Shown here piece by piece: positions 1 through 6,344 of a stretch of 11,037 bases of DNA (position 1 is its first letter; each line of letters begins with the position of its first letter). The notes below the pieces were generated by a model. It had not been told where the DNA came from, searched no databases, and saw only the letters and a list, made by a program, of their open reading frames with translations. Origin of the DNA: an uncultured Clostridium sp. (lineage in GTDB: Bacteria; Bacillota; Clostridia; Clostridiales; Clostridiaceae); NCBI GenBank assembly GCA_900543325.1, contig UQQU01000094.1, positions 1 through 11,037 on the forward strand. Reading direction: 5' to 3'. The translations under genes and the position numbers were made by a program.

Positions 1-10
1 ATTTATTCAT
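1..10 (-). CDS. Start of a flanking gene, cut by the left edge
   Basis: Only the first three codons (Met-Asn-Lys) and one base are inside the window. The call rests on the ATG at 10-8 and a good ribosome binding site, AAGGAGA on the minus strand (18-24), seven bases upstream. A plausible promoter lies at 44-72. It has the same orientation as the transporter at the right edge. If the element is removed at the proposed core, this gene would follow the transporter after a 59-nt gap, so the two may have formed one operon. The product cannot be guessed from three residues. Confidence 0.5.
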
Positions 11-20
11 ATTATTTTCT

Positions 21-29
21 CCTTCTTGT
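21..29. repeat. Candidate left attachment core (attL)
   Basis: CCTTCTTGT is repeated exactly at 10268-10276 in direct orientation. It lies directly before the start of the left flanking gene and overlaps part of that gene's ribosome binding site. Serine integrases normally leave only a short shared core between attL and attR, so a 9-bp match is acceptable in size. Four of its nine bases are G or C, which makes a chance match in this AT-rich background less likely than for a similar AT-only word. The call is inferred. Confidence 0.4.
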
Positions 30-43
30 TAATCTGTAATTGA

Positions 44-72
44 ATTATATAATATAAATAAGTATCTTTCAT
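44..72 (-). promoter_or_regulatory. Outward-facing promoter for the left flanking gene
   Basis: On the minus strand a perfect -10 (TATAAT, 44-49) follows a -35-like ATGAAA (67-72) with a 17-bp spacer. Transcription would start near 37 and reach the ATG at 10 after a short leader. The -35 overlaps a 10-bp palindrome, TTTCATGAAA (67-76), that could be an operator. If the left end of the element is at 21-29, the promoter belongs to the element and drives a host gene. The call is pattern-based only. Confidence 0.45.
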
Positions 73-153
73 GAAATAAGAATGAGAGTAAAATTAAAAT
101 TTTTTAATCTTTTTAATTTTATATTTTACTAACCATAACTTTTTGTTTAGTTA

Positions 154-196
154 ACAAATACAAAATAGCTATGCCACTTAGTAATGACATAGCTAT
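154..196 (-). terminator. Rho-independent terminator after the PIN gene
   Basis: A perfect 9-bp stem is formed by 165-173 (ATAGCTATG) and 188-196 (CATAGCTAT) with a 14-nt loop. On the minus strand it is followed by a T-rich tail (TTTTGTATTTG). It lies about 100 nt beyond the PIN stop codon, so the transcript would include the folded segment at 205-300. The T tail is interrupted, so efficiency is uncertain. Confidence 0.6.
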
Positions 197-204
197 ATCT
201 TTAT

Positions 205-300
205 ATTATCTTTTAACTCTTTATTAAAACTACGCTCCGTTACTTGTGGTACGGTTCTCCGTATCAGTATTAAGTGAGGTTTTAGTTATACATAACTAAC
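205..300 (-). other. Structured, relatively GC-rich noncoding segment in the PIN 3' region
   Basis: This stretch directly follows the PIN stop codon and has a clearly higher G+C content than the sequence around it. It contains an 8-bp inverted repeat, TTAGTTAT/ATAACTAA (282-289 and 292-299), and a compact hairpin of TACGG and CCGTA around TTCT (250-263). A competing pairing joins CCGT (237-240) with ACGG (251-254). Outer bases can also pair, since TAAAAC recurs as GTTTTA. On the minus strand ACGGAG occurs twice. It could be a structured 3' RNA, an RNA partner of the PIN protein, or part of a recombinase arm site. I do not recognise a known RNA family. Confidence 0.4.
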
Positions 301-1152
301 TTATTGTATTCCTACTTCTTTTATAAACTCCTCAACACTTATTCTTTGCTTAAATATAGTTGATTTTTGAAAAATTTTATCATTTGTAACAATAACTTCA
401 TTTTCTCCTCTTAAGTATAGTAAATGTTGTATATCTAGATAGTCATTTTTTTCTGCAAATTCACCATTATAACTTCTACTAAACTCATACATTGATTGTC
501 CTAAGAAAAATGCTGTTAACTCTCCAGAATAATTATCACATAATTCATTTATATATTCATTAGTATAATTAACTTTAATATTATTAAGAAGTGTTATGAT
601 AAACTCCTTAATATAACTATCTTCTCTTTTCTTTAAAGAACTATCATCTAACAAAATATGGTTTATATCTATTTTTCTAACTTTCCCTTCCGATTCCTTA
701 AATTGTCTTCTATTTTCTTTAAATCTTTCGTTAAATTTTTTGGATATTGATTTCTTTTGTTTCTTTAAATCTGATAAAAACTCTTTCTCATCTATACCAA
801 TATCCTTAAGTTTTTCAATATAACTTTCGTAACTATTACTTTTTAGCAATAATTTTATTTTTTTATGAAATTCTACTTTTTCTTCTTTAATAAATTCACA
901 CTCTGAAATATCTAATTTAAATGCCATTGCAATACACTCTAGAGGTAAATATGGATAAAACTTAATTTTACTTTCTACTATTTTATTTATCAATATTTTT
1001 CTTCTATTAAAATGCGGTTTCTCACTAACACGTGATAATATCTCTTGAATCCCTAAAATAGATGTAAACACATTATCCATCTTAGCTAAAGTATCTAACT
1101 TGTTAGACAATGCATATATAGCACTTGTATCTAAATAGAACTTTTTACTCAT
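301..1152 (-). CDS. PIN-domain protein (putative ribonuclease, cargo or toxin)
   Basis: The protein of about 283 residues begins with a PIN-type strand (FYLDTSAIYAL, Asp near residue 8). Acidic residues fit the usual PIN set: a Glu in GIQEIL near 37, an Asp in YLDIQHLLYL near 240 and an Asp in VTNDKIF near 258. PIN domains are Mg-dependent RNases common in toxin-antitoxin and defence modules. The lysine- and glutamate-rich middle (about 80-200) is an insertion, since simple PIN toxins have about 130-150 residues. The start at 1152 is preferred because the GGAG is eight bases upstream; the ATG at 1158 is only two bases from it. The gene lies outside the recombinase with its own promoter, as cargo genes often do. 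No small antitoxin protein is adjacent. The fold is fairly sure; the function is inferred. Confidence 0.75.
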   Translation of the reverse strand: MSKKFYLDTSAIYALSNKLDTLAKMDNVFTSILGIQEILSRVSEKPHFNRRKILINKIVESKIKFYPYLPLECIAMAFKLDISECEFIKEEKVEFHKKIKLLLKSNSYESYIEKLKDIGIDEKEFLSDLKKQKKSISKKFNERFKENRRQFKESEGKVRKIDINHILLDDSSLKKREDSYIKEFIITLLNNIKVNYTNEYINELCDNYSGELTAFFLGQSMYEFSRSYNGEFAEKNDYLDIQHLLYLRGENEVIVTNDKIFQKSTIFKQRISVEEFIKEVGIQ

Positions 1153-1247
1153 AATCATATCTCCTAAATTCTCTTAATTTGTTTTAATTTTTTATTTCAA
1201 AATTTACATCACTCATTTAAAGCTAATGCCATTCTTAATATAAATAA

Positions 1248-1276
1248 ATTATATCATTTTTATCATTTGGTTTCAT
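1248..1276 (-). promoter_or_regulatory. Promoter of the PIN gene
   Basis: On the minus strand a perfect TATAAT (1248-1253) lies 17 bp from ATGAAA (1271-1276), the same arrangement as the candidate at 44-72. Transcription would begin near 1241, giving a leader of about 90 nt before the ATG at 1152. It sits just beyond the recombinase stop codon, so the PIN gene can be expressed independently of the recombinase. Confidence 0.55.
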
Positions 1277-1285
1277 AAATTAATC

Positions 1286-2983
1286 TTATATTGAAATACT
1301 CACATTTAATATACTAACTCCAACATTTCTTAACATAAAAGAAGAAGGAATACCTTTAATAGGTACTCCTCCTTCTTTTACTAGATATTCAACTAGCTTA
1401 TCATTTATATTAAGTTTTATTGAGTCTATTTCTCTTGATTCATTCATTGTTATTTCAGATATTATCATATGTAGTAACTTTTTCTGTTGCTCTCTACTTA
1501 CACTACTATTTAATATCTTACTGAAATTCATAAGTATATCTTTAATGAACTCATATGGTATTTCTTCACTTACATCCTCAGAAATTGTGTTTAGTAAAGG
1601 CTTCTTTTCTTCTTCTAAAATTCTGATTTTCTCATTTAGTTCATCCTTTCTAGTTTGAAACTCTTCTTTAGTTAAGATATCATCCTCATATGCTTCAAAG
1701 ATTTTTCGTTTTCTTTTATCTAGTTTTTCAAGCTCTTTATCTATGTCACCTAACAATCTTTTAGCTGGTTTAACTTTATCTTTTCTTTCCTTATTAATGT
1801 TTTTAACAACTGCTTTAATCATTGCTTCATTAGATACTAATTCTTCAATCTTTTTAAACACATATTCATTAGCTTTATCTACTCTTATTGTATTACTATT
1901 GCATACTGAAGTTCCTTTATTCTTCCAATTACCACAACAGTAATAAGCTATTCTCCTTTTAGTACCATCTGCTAATGTATTGGTTGTCCTAGAAATCACC
2001 ATACCAGCTCCACACTTAGGACATCTTAGTATTCCCGTTAATGGGTATTCTCCATCATATATTCTTGAGGGCTTTCCTTTCTTACTTTCTAAAATTAATT
2101 GAACTTTATCCCATAGCTCTCTATCTATAATAGCTTCATGTTTTCCTTTAACTCTTATTGGATTAGGATTTATATTCCTCCTTCTTTTTTCGCTCCAATT
2201 TTGTCTTACATTATATCTTACTTCTCCTATGTATACTGGATTAGTTAGTATATCTCTTATACTTCCTACTGAAAAGTTATTTCCCTTTTTAGTTTTATAT
2301 CCTAATTTATTTATTTGATTAGTTATTGCTTTATATCCCTTTCCTTTACTATATTCATTAAATATAAATCTTACTATTTCGGCTTCTTTTTCATTGATTT
2401 CTAGTTTATTTTTCCCCTTTTTTTCTTCTTCTGGTGAGTTATTTGGTACTAAGTCATATCCTAAAACTCGTCCCCCGCACCAATTTCCAGATTTTGCCTT
2501 TGCAATCATACCCATCTTAACGTTTTGTGCAATAGTCCCTCTTTCAAACTCTCCTATTAAAGCCATCATTTGAAATTGCATTCTTCCTGCTGGTGTATCT
2601 GTTTCAAAAGGTTCTGAATAAGATTTGAATGTTATATTGTTTTTTTCTAATAGATTTACAATCTTTAAAACATCTTCTAACTTTCTACTTATACGATTTA
2701 TCTTCCAAGATATAACCATATCGAACTTTCCTTCTTTAGCATCCCTTAAAAGTTCTTTTAATGCTGGTCTATCTTTTATGTTTTTACCACTTATTCCCCT
2801 ATCTGAATAGCATTTATATATTATGTAATCATTAGCTTTACACCATTCTTCTAACAATCTTTTTTGTTCATCTATACTGTAACCGTTCTCAGATTGTTCT
2901 TCGGTACTTACCCGGCAATATATGGAAATTATTTTCCTCCTTTTTTCAATTTTTATATCATTAACCAATTTATTAAATCCCAT
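1286..2983 (-). CDS. Large serine recombinase (integrase)
   Basis: The 565-residue protein has the full layout of a phage- or transposon-type large serine recombinase. The N-terminal resolvase domain carries YCRVSTEEQ with the catalytic Ser26 and Arg24, then SDRGISGKN, SWKINRISR and an MMALIGEFER helix. A recombinase domain (about 165-300) is followed by a zinc ribbon with CPKCG near 320 and later cysteines near 349-362. A long charged coiled coil (about 405-470) is typical of the segment that controls synapsis direction. It catalyses attP x attB recombination through a 2-bp staggered cut and a phosphoserine link. An AGGAGGAG site precedes the ATG at 2983. Excision normally needs a directionality factor; none is identifiable, though small neighbouring genes are candidates. 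The length is normal and nothing looks broken. Confidence 0.97.
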   Translation of the reverse strand: MGFNKLVNDIKIEKRRKIISIYCRVSTEEQSENGYSIDEQKRLLEEWCKANDYIIYKCYSDRGISGKNIKDRPALKELLRDAKEGKFDMVISWKINRISRKLEDVLKIVNLLEKNNITFKSYSEPFETDTPAGRMQFQMMALIGEFERGTIAQNVKMGMIAKAKSGNWCGGRVLGYDLVPNNSPEEEKKGKNKLEINEKEAEIVRFIFNEYSKGKGYKAITNQINKLGYKTKKGNNFSVGSIRDILTNPVYIGEVRYNVRQNWSEKRRRNINPNPIRVKGKHEAIIDRELWDKVQLILESKKGKPSRIYDGEYPLTGILRCPKCGAGMVISRTTNTLADGTKRRIAYYCCGNWKNKGTSVCNSNTIRVDKANEYVFKKIEELVSNEAMIKAVVKNINKERKDKVKPAKRLLGDIDKELEKLDKRKRKIFEAYEDDILTKEEFQTRKDELNEKIRILEEEKKPLLNTISEDVSEEIPYEFIKDILMNFSKILNSSVSREQQKKLLHMIISEITMNESREIDSIKLNINDKLVEYLVKEGGVPIKGIPSSFMLRNVGVSILNVSISI

Positions 2984-3059
2984 AGAACTCCTCCTAACAT
3001 CTAATCAAATTTATAATATATACTTAACTTTTATTTTTATATCATTTAAGAATTAGATT

Positions 3060-3095
3060 ATTTAGAAGTTACCCACTATAGGATAACTTCTAAAT
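3060..3095. terminator. Hairpin between the 160-residue gene and the recombinase
   Basis: A perfect 12-bp stem (3060-3071 with 3084-3095) continues after one mismatch into two GC pairs, with a six-base loop (3075-3080). It lies 30 bp after the stop of the 3125-3607 gene and about 75 bp before the recombinase start. Neither strand shows a clean T run, so it may be a weak or bidirectional terminator. It suggests that the recombinase is transcribed separately from the replication block. Confidence 0.55.
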
Positions 3096-3124
3096 CTTTA
3101 TGAATTTTTAAAGCTCTATTCTGA

Positions 3125-3607
3125 TTAAAGCGAATCTACCTTATTATTTATGTACTCCATGCTCATCATGTTGTTTTTCTCCATTTCTGAATACCTCTCT
3201 TCTTTTAATTTTCTGTCATGCTCTATAATAATTTCACCATCTTCAATATTATAAGCATTGGTAACATTCATATATTCTCCACCATTTTTAATTTCCACTT
3301 TTAACTCTATTATAACTTCAGCACCTATTAATTCATTCATATTAAATTTTTCATACTCATCATATACATTAAAATCACTTCCTTTAATAGCTTTAATTAA
3401 TTTATAAAATAAGTATGTAGTCCAAGGGGCTATAAGCATGTATTGTTTTATTGATGTTCCATTCTCCATTTCAAAAGTTATATATCCTTGCTCAAAAACT
3501 TTACCATTAACAATCTTTTTGTCATTAAATTCACAACTTACTACTTTACATTTCTTGTATCCTTCTTCTATTTTTACACTTACTCCATCTTTCTTTATGA
3601 TTGCCAT
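3125..3607 (-). CDS. Hypothetical protein, possible DUF669-like DNA-binding accessory
   Basis: The 160-residue protein is predicted to be mostly beta strands in its first 115 residues. The pattern (EEGYKKCKVVSCEF, then GYITFEMENGT, then KQYMLIAPWTTYLFYKLIKAI) recalls phage DUF669-type and OB-fold proteins that accompany replication and recombination genes. A charged, methionine-rich tail follows (about 125-160). That resemblance is from memory of the family shape and is weak. It is the last gene of the block that starts with the helicase and is followed by a hairpin, which agrees with a replication role. AAAGGAGAG precedes the ATG at 3607. Confidence 0.8.
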   Translation of the reverse strand: MAIIKKDGVSVKIEEGYKKCKVVSCEFNDKKIVNGKVFEQGYITFEMENGTSIKQYMLIAPWTTYLFYKLIKAIKGSDFNVYDEYEKFNMNELIGAEVIIELKVEIKNGGEYMNVTNAYNIEDGEIIIEHDRKLKEERYSEMEKNNMMSMEYINNKVDSL

Positions 3608-3658
3608 GTTTATCTCTCCTTTTATTTTTCTATTTCTGCTTACTTGATTGATTATTTT

Positions 3659-3802
3659 TTATTGGTTATTTTCTTTAATCCAATTTATGAACCATTCACT
3701 ATTCATTATTTCTTCTTGTTCTTTTATGCTTGTCCTATTTTCACATATTAGAATTGTTGAATCTTCTAATCTTATCTTTGGTATTTTTCTATTGCCCTCC
3801 AT
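3659..3802 (-). CDS. Small hypothetical protein (47 residues)
   Basis: The frame runs from an ATG at 3802 with a strong AGGAGGAG site eight bases upstream to a TAA at 3659. It starts MEGNRKIPKIRLED and ends WFINWIKENNQ. Codon use is AT-rich and lysine/glutamate/isoleucine-heavy, like its neighbours. It sits between the 32-residue and 160-residue genes, separated from the former by the hairpin at 3832-3866. I recognise no domain. Small basic proteins near serine recombinases are sometimes directionality factors, but nothing in the sequence proves that here. Confidence 0.65.
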   Translation of the reverse strand: MEGNRKIPKIRLEDSTILICENRTSIKEQEEIMNSEWFINWIKENNQ

Positions 3803-3831
3803 TATGTACTCCTCCTAAATCATTTAATTTC

Positions 3832-3866
3832 ACTAAGCACCGAACTATATAAGTTCAATGCTTAGT
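3832..3866. promoter_or_regulatory. Intercistronic hairpin
   Basis: ACTAAGCA (3832-3839) pairs with TGCTTAGT (3859-3866), and an inner GAACT/AGTTC stem (3842-3846 with 3852-3856) extends it across a small internal loop. It occupies the gap between the 32- and 47-residue genes. There is no clear T tail on the minus strand, so an mRNA processing or partial-termination signal is as likely as a full terminator. Confidence 0.45.
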
Positions 3867-3873
3867 AGATTTT

Positions 3874-3972
3874 CTAATTTTCTTCTAACTCATCTAATTT
3901 TGATGCTATTATGTATAATCTTAGTATCTCTGTTATTGCTTCAACTATATCGTCTATTGTTAATTCATCCAT
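3874..3972 (-). CDS. Small acidic hypothetical protein (32 residues)
   Basis: The ATG at 3972 is preceded by a near-perfect GGGAGGTAATAAC site and the frame ends with TAG at 3874. The peptide (MDELTIDDIVEAITEIL at its start) is strongly acidic and should form one amphipathic helix through LRLYIIASKLDELEE. It begins 15 bp after the stop of the 171-residue gene, so the two are probably co-transcribed. The ribosome binding site is the main support. Function unknown; its size and helix suit a protein-protein adaptor or an inhibitor. Confidence 0.6.
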   Translation of the reverse strand: MDELTIDDIVEAITEILRLYIIASKLDELEEN

Positions 3973-3987
3973 GTTATTACCTCCCTC

Positions 3988-4503
3988 TTAATCTATAGTT
4001 ATTATCGCTACTTTATGATTTTCGTATGTAGTATACTTAACTTCTGAAAATGTAATTGAAGTTCTGTTACTAAAATCTAATTGATACATTTCAGTTAGCT
4101 CATTTACTGTACCAGCAGAATATATAGTCCCTTTTGTTTTAGAGTATTTTATACTTAAAAAGTTTTGATTGTCTGGTAATCTTTCTCCTACAGCAATTGC
4201 ATTATCTGAGCATGAAATTAATATTTTAGGTGGATTCCCTAACTCCTCCATGACATCCTTTGGAAAAACAATCCTTTTACCATTTTTTTCAGTATTTATT
4301 ATAGTAGCTACTCCTTGATTACTTCTTATTACACTTTTCTGTTTAAACTTAGAAGCCTTAAAGTTTTCTAAATTGTACTGTTGTTCTTGGGTTACTTCCT
4401 CAATTTTTTCTATTGTTTCTTCTATTGTTTCTTTGTTTTCATATTCTTCTATCATATTTTCATATTTAACCTTCGGTTTTGTTCTTCTTTTTACTACTGC
4501 CAT
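3988..4503 (-). CDS. Hypothetical protein of the replication block (171 residues)
   Basis: The N-terminus is basic (KRRTKPKVKYE), followed by a glutamate-rich likely helical linker (residues 18-45). The compact C-terminal domain (about 55-171) contains GKRIVFPKDVMEELGNP, then alternating beta strands and FSNRTSITF. The strand and KDVMEELG pattern faintly resembles AbrB-like beta-barrel DNA-binding proteins, but I would not assign that family. Downstream of the helicase and in the same direction, it may act with it in replication or copy control. AAAAGGAGA precedes the ATG at 4503. In the leader, a seven-codon frame (4517-4540) with a weak site is probably not functional. Confidence 0.8.
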   Translation of the reverse strand: MAVVKRRTKPKVKYENMIEEYENKETIEETIEKIEEVTQEQQYNLENFKASKFKQKSVIRSNQGVATIINTEKNGKRIVFPKDVMEELGNPPKILISCSDNAIAVGERLPDNQNFLSIKYSKTKGTIYSAGTVNELTEMYQLDFSNRTSITFSEVKYTTYENHKVAIITID

Positions 4504-4552
4504 TTTTAATCTCCTTTTACTTCTTATTTGATTTATTCATTACCTCACTTTT

Positions 4553-4620
4553 AGGACTCACTCAGTCCTTTTCTCAGTCTCTTAGTCTCAAGTCTATTCT
4601 ATTGATTTATGTAGTCTAGG
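4553..4620. repeat. Cluster of AGTC-type short repeats with a hairpin
   Basis: The motif AGTC recurs closely: AGTCC at 4564, AGTCTC at 4576 and 4584, AGTCTA at 4591 and AGTCTAGG at 4613-4620. AGGACT (4553-4558) and AGTCCT (4564-4569) also form a hairpin. The 8-mer AGTCTAGG recurs at 6348-6355 and inverted at 6381-6388, upstream of the helicase. These could be binding sites for an element-encoded initiator or regulator, or an RNA structure in the leader of the 171-residue gene. Confidence 0.4.
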
Positions 4621-4634
4621 ACGTATGGACGCAT
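4599..4634 (-). CDS. Possible 11-residue leader peptide
   Basis: One of the strongest ribosome binding sites in the window, AAAAGGAGGTGG, lies nine bases upstream of an ATG that opens only MRPYVLDYINQ before a TAG. Such a site is unlikely to be idle. The frame sits in the 260-bp gap between the helicase and the 171-residue gene, just after a 14-bp hairpin. It could be a leader peptide whose translation alters downstream folding, or a short functional peptide. The site is seen in the sequence; the role is inference. Confidence 0.4.
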   Translation of the reverse strand: MRPYVLDYINQ

Positions 4635-4661
4635 ATGTTACCACCTCCTTTTCAATTTATT

Positions 4662-4697
4662 ATTCATGAAACATCTTCTTTTTGATGTTTCATGAAT
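4662..4697. promoter_or_regulatory. 14-bp perfect inverted repeat containing TTCATGAA
   Basis: Arms 4662-4675 and 4684-4697 are perfectly complementary around an eight-base T-rich loop. On the plus strand it is followed by TTTT; on the minus strand, in the direction of the genes, there is no T run. It may therefore be a plus-strand terminator, an mRNA-stabilising hairpin after the helicase gene, or a pair of operator sites. Both arms contain TTCATGAA, which also forms the palindrome over the promoter at 67-76. Confidence 0.55.
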
Positions 4698-4762
4698 TTT
4701 CTTAGTCCTTTAGCCCTAGTTGTTGGTATATCTAAATTTCAGCATTTTAGCTTAGCCACCAA

Positions 4763-6154
4763 TTAGCCGCCTAGTTCTCCAAATATTCTAGAATCCTCTA
4801 ATGAAATCCTAAAACATCCAACTATTTTTACTCCAGTATGGTATCTAAATGAATTTGATTTCTTACTTTCACATTCATATCCTAATGACTTAGCATAAGC
4901 ATCAAATTTTCTCCAGAACTTTTGAACACTTATTTTAGCTTGTCCTTCCATTCCATTAGCTCTAGCCCAGCTTTTGTATGTATTGTAGATTATTCTATTA
5001 TCTTCTCTATGGTTACTATGTTCTTTTTCAACGCATTGCTCAAAGAATAGTATCATCGGATTAAGTTCCATTTCATACTGTTTAAGTAATTTATTGGAAC
5101 TATTACATTCAGAAAATCTAAAATTATTTTCTTTTAATCTCCTTAGACCTACTAAAGCCCAATTAAATATTCCATTAAGTTCTTCTTTTAGTTTTTCTCT
5201 TAAATAGAAATCTCTATCTTCTTCTTTAACTACATTTTTGAAATGAAGCATACATAATCTTCTCATAAACGCATAACCTCCATCATTTGTATGAGGTAGA
5301 TTATTTGTTGAAAATACCATTCTAGCAGTAGGCTTAAACTGAATTACAGGTTGATTTTTCTGTTCAGCAGTTATTATGTCTTCACCAACTATAGCCTTAA
5401 AATATTGAGTATTAAGAGAAGCCCCATTAAACTCATTCTCGTTGCTAATGTTAGCTAACTTTCCATATATACATACTCTAGAAAATGGTCTACTAAGTTC
5501 ATTCATTGGTATACTTGAAATATTTTCTTGACCAATAAGTTCACTAATGATATCAATAAAAATTCCTTTACCGTTTTTTCCCAAGCCGTACAAGATTAGT
5601 GCTTTTTGTGCTCTTGTTTCTGCTGTTAAAATATACCCAACCCACTCTTGTGCAAGATTTATAGCTTCTTCATCACCATTAAAACATTGATTAAGAAATC
5701 TAATGAAATTAGGACATTCAGCTTCTTCATTGTAATCAACAGGTATTCTAATACTACTGTAGAACTCTGGTCTATGTTCCATTAAGCTATATGTATTTAA
5801 ATCAAACATACCATTTCTAAGATTTATATATCTTTTGTTAGAGTTAAGTTCCTCTTCAAAAAATACTATTCTTTTTAAAGCTCCTATGTATTCCTTTTCA
5901 TTTTTCAAAGACCATATATTATCCGAATAAGTTTGTAGCTTACCTCTTAATTTCTGAAATAAGTACATATCAGAAATCTTATTCCATATGCCATCGTTAT
6001 ATACATAAAACGAATCCTTATTATAGATAATTTGTAATTTTTTAGATGTAAAAGTGGCAAATTTATTAGGATTAAAGGATTTTACCTTTCCAGTTTTCTT
6101 TGAAAACTCTATCCCCATTTCTTCACACTCTATGATTTTTTCATCTTCTAACAT
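4763..6154 (-). CDS. SF3 helicase, D5/phage P4 family replication protein
   Basis: The 463-residue protein has the marks of the D5/P4-type superfamily 3 helicase: a D5_N-like region (about 45-180) and a Walker A motif, LYGLGKNGKG (about 188-197). An acidic ANISNENEF segment (about 234-242), the sensor MVFSTNNLP (about 279-287) and the arginine pair in FMRRLCMLHF (about 298) follow. It would unwind DNA at the element's origin as a hexameric ring. Two features stand out. The residue after the Walker lysine is Gly where Ser or Thr is usual, and there is no N-terminal primase domain, whereas P4 alpha-type proteins are much longer. The GTG at 6169 overlaps the GAGGAG site, which instead fits the ATG at 6154. 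A candidate promoter and repeats lie directly upstream. Confidence 0.92.
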   Translation of the reverse strand: MLEDEKIIECEEMGIEFSKKTGKVKSFNPNKFATFTSKKLQIIYNKDSFYVYNDGIWNKISDMYLFQKLRGKLQTYSDNIWSLKNEKEYIGALKRIVFFEEELNSNKRYINLRNGMFDLNTYSLMEHRPEFYSSIRIPVDYNEEAECPNFIRFLNQCFNGDEEAINLAQEWVGYILTAETRAQKALILYGLGKNGKGIFIDIISELIGQENISSIPMNELSRPFSRVCIYGKLANISNENEFNGASLNTQYFKAIVGEDIITAEQKNQPVIQFKPTARMVFSTNNLPHTNDGGYAFMRRLCMLHFKNVVKEEDRDFYLREKLKEELNGIFNWALVGLRRLKENNFRFSECNSSNKLLKQYEMELNPMILFFEQCVEKEHSNHREDNRIIYNTYKSWARANGMEGQAKISVQKFWRKFDAYAKSLGYECESKKSNSFRYHTGVKIVGCFRISLEDSRIFGELGG

Positions 6155-6212
6155 ACATTTTCTCCTCACTTATCTTTATTAAGTAAGGTAATGAATCGCT
6201 TCTACGCTTGTT

Positions 6213-6242
6213 ATGATACACTAAACAAACTAAAAACGCCAA
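6213..6242 (-). promoter_or_regulatory. Candidate promoter of the helicase gene
   Basis: On the minus strand a TG-extended -10 (TATCAT, 6213-6218) lies 18 bp from TTGGCG (6237-6242). The -35 overlaps the hairpin GCCAAAA/TTTTGGC (6238-6255) and abuts the tandem repeats, so a protein bound there could control helicase expression. The match to consensus is moderate. Confidence 0.35.
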
Positions 6243-6281
6243 AATCATTTTTGGCTATTTCAAGCCATTTTCAGCTATTTC
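6242..6281. repeat. Two tandem 20-bp repeats, iteron-like, upstream of the helicase
   Basis: Units 6242-6261 and 6262-6281 are head to tail and identical at 16 of 20 positions, both ending GCTATTTC. A dyad, GCCAAAA-TCAT-TTTTGGC (6238-6255), overlaps the first unit. Directly repeated sites beside an SF3 replication gene are a common origin arrangement in phage and satellite replicons. Long A/T stretches follow at 6285-6340 and could act as the unwinding element. Only two units are present, so this could also be just an operator. Confidence 0.45.
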
Positions 6282-6344
6282 CAAGAAATTATAAATTTTA
6301 TTTTTTAACTTTAATTTACTTTTTTTAAATTTTTATCCTGTCTA

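Noticed and set aside
205..218. 11-bp match TTATCTTTTAA shared with about 10181-10191 as an alternative attachment core
   Set aside because: It is almost purely A/T in a very AT-rich background and does not rebuild a sensible empty site.
237..263. Resemblance of TACGGTTCT to group II intron domain V
   Set aside because: The matching 5' strand and the GAAA-type loop are missing and the hairpin is too short; no reverse transcriptase or other intron domain is present.
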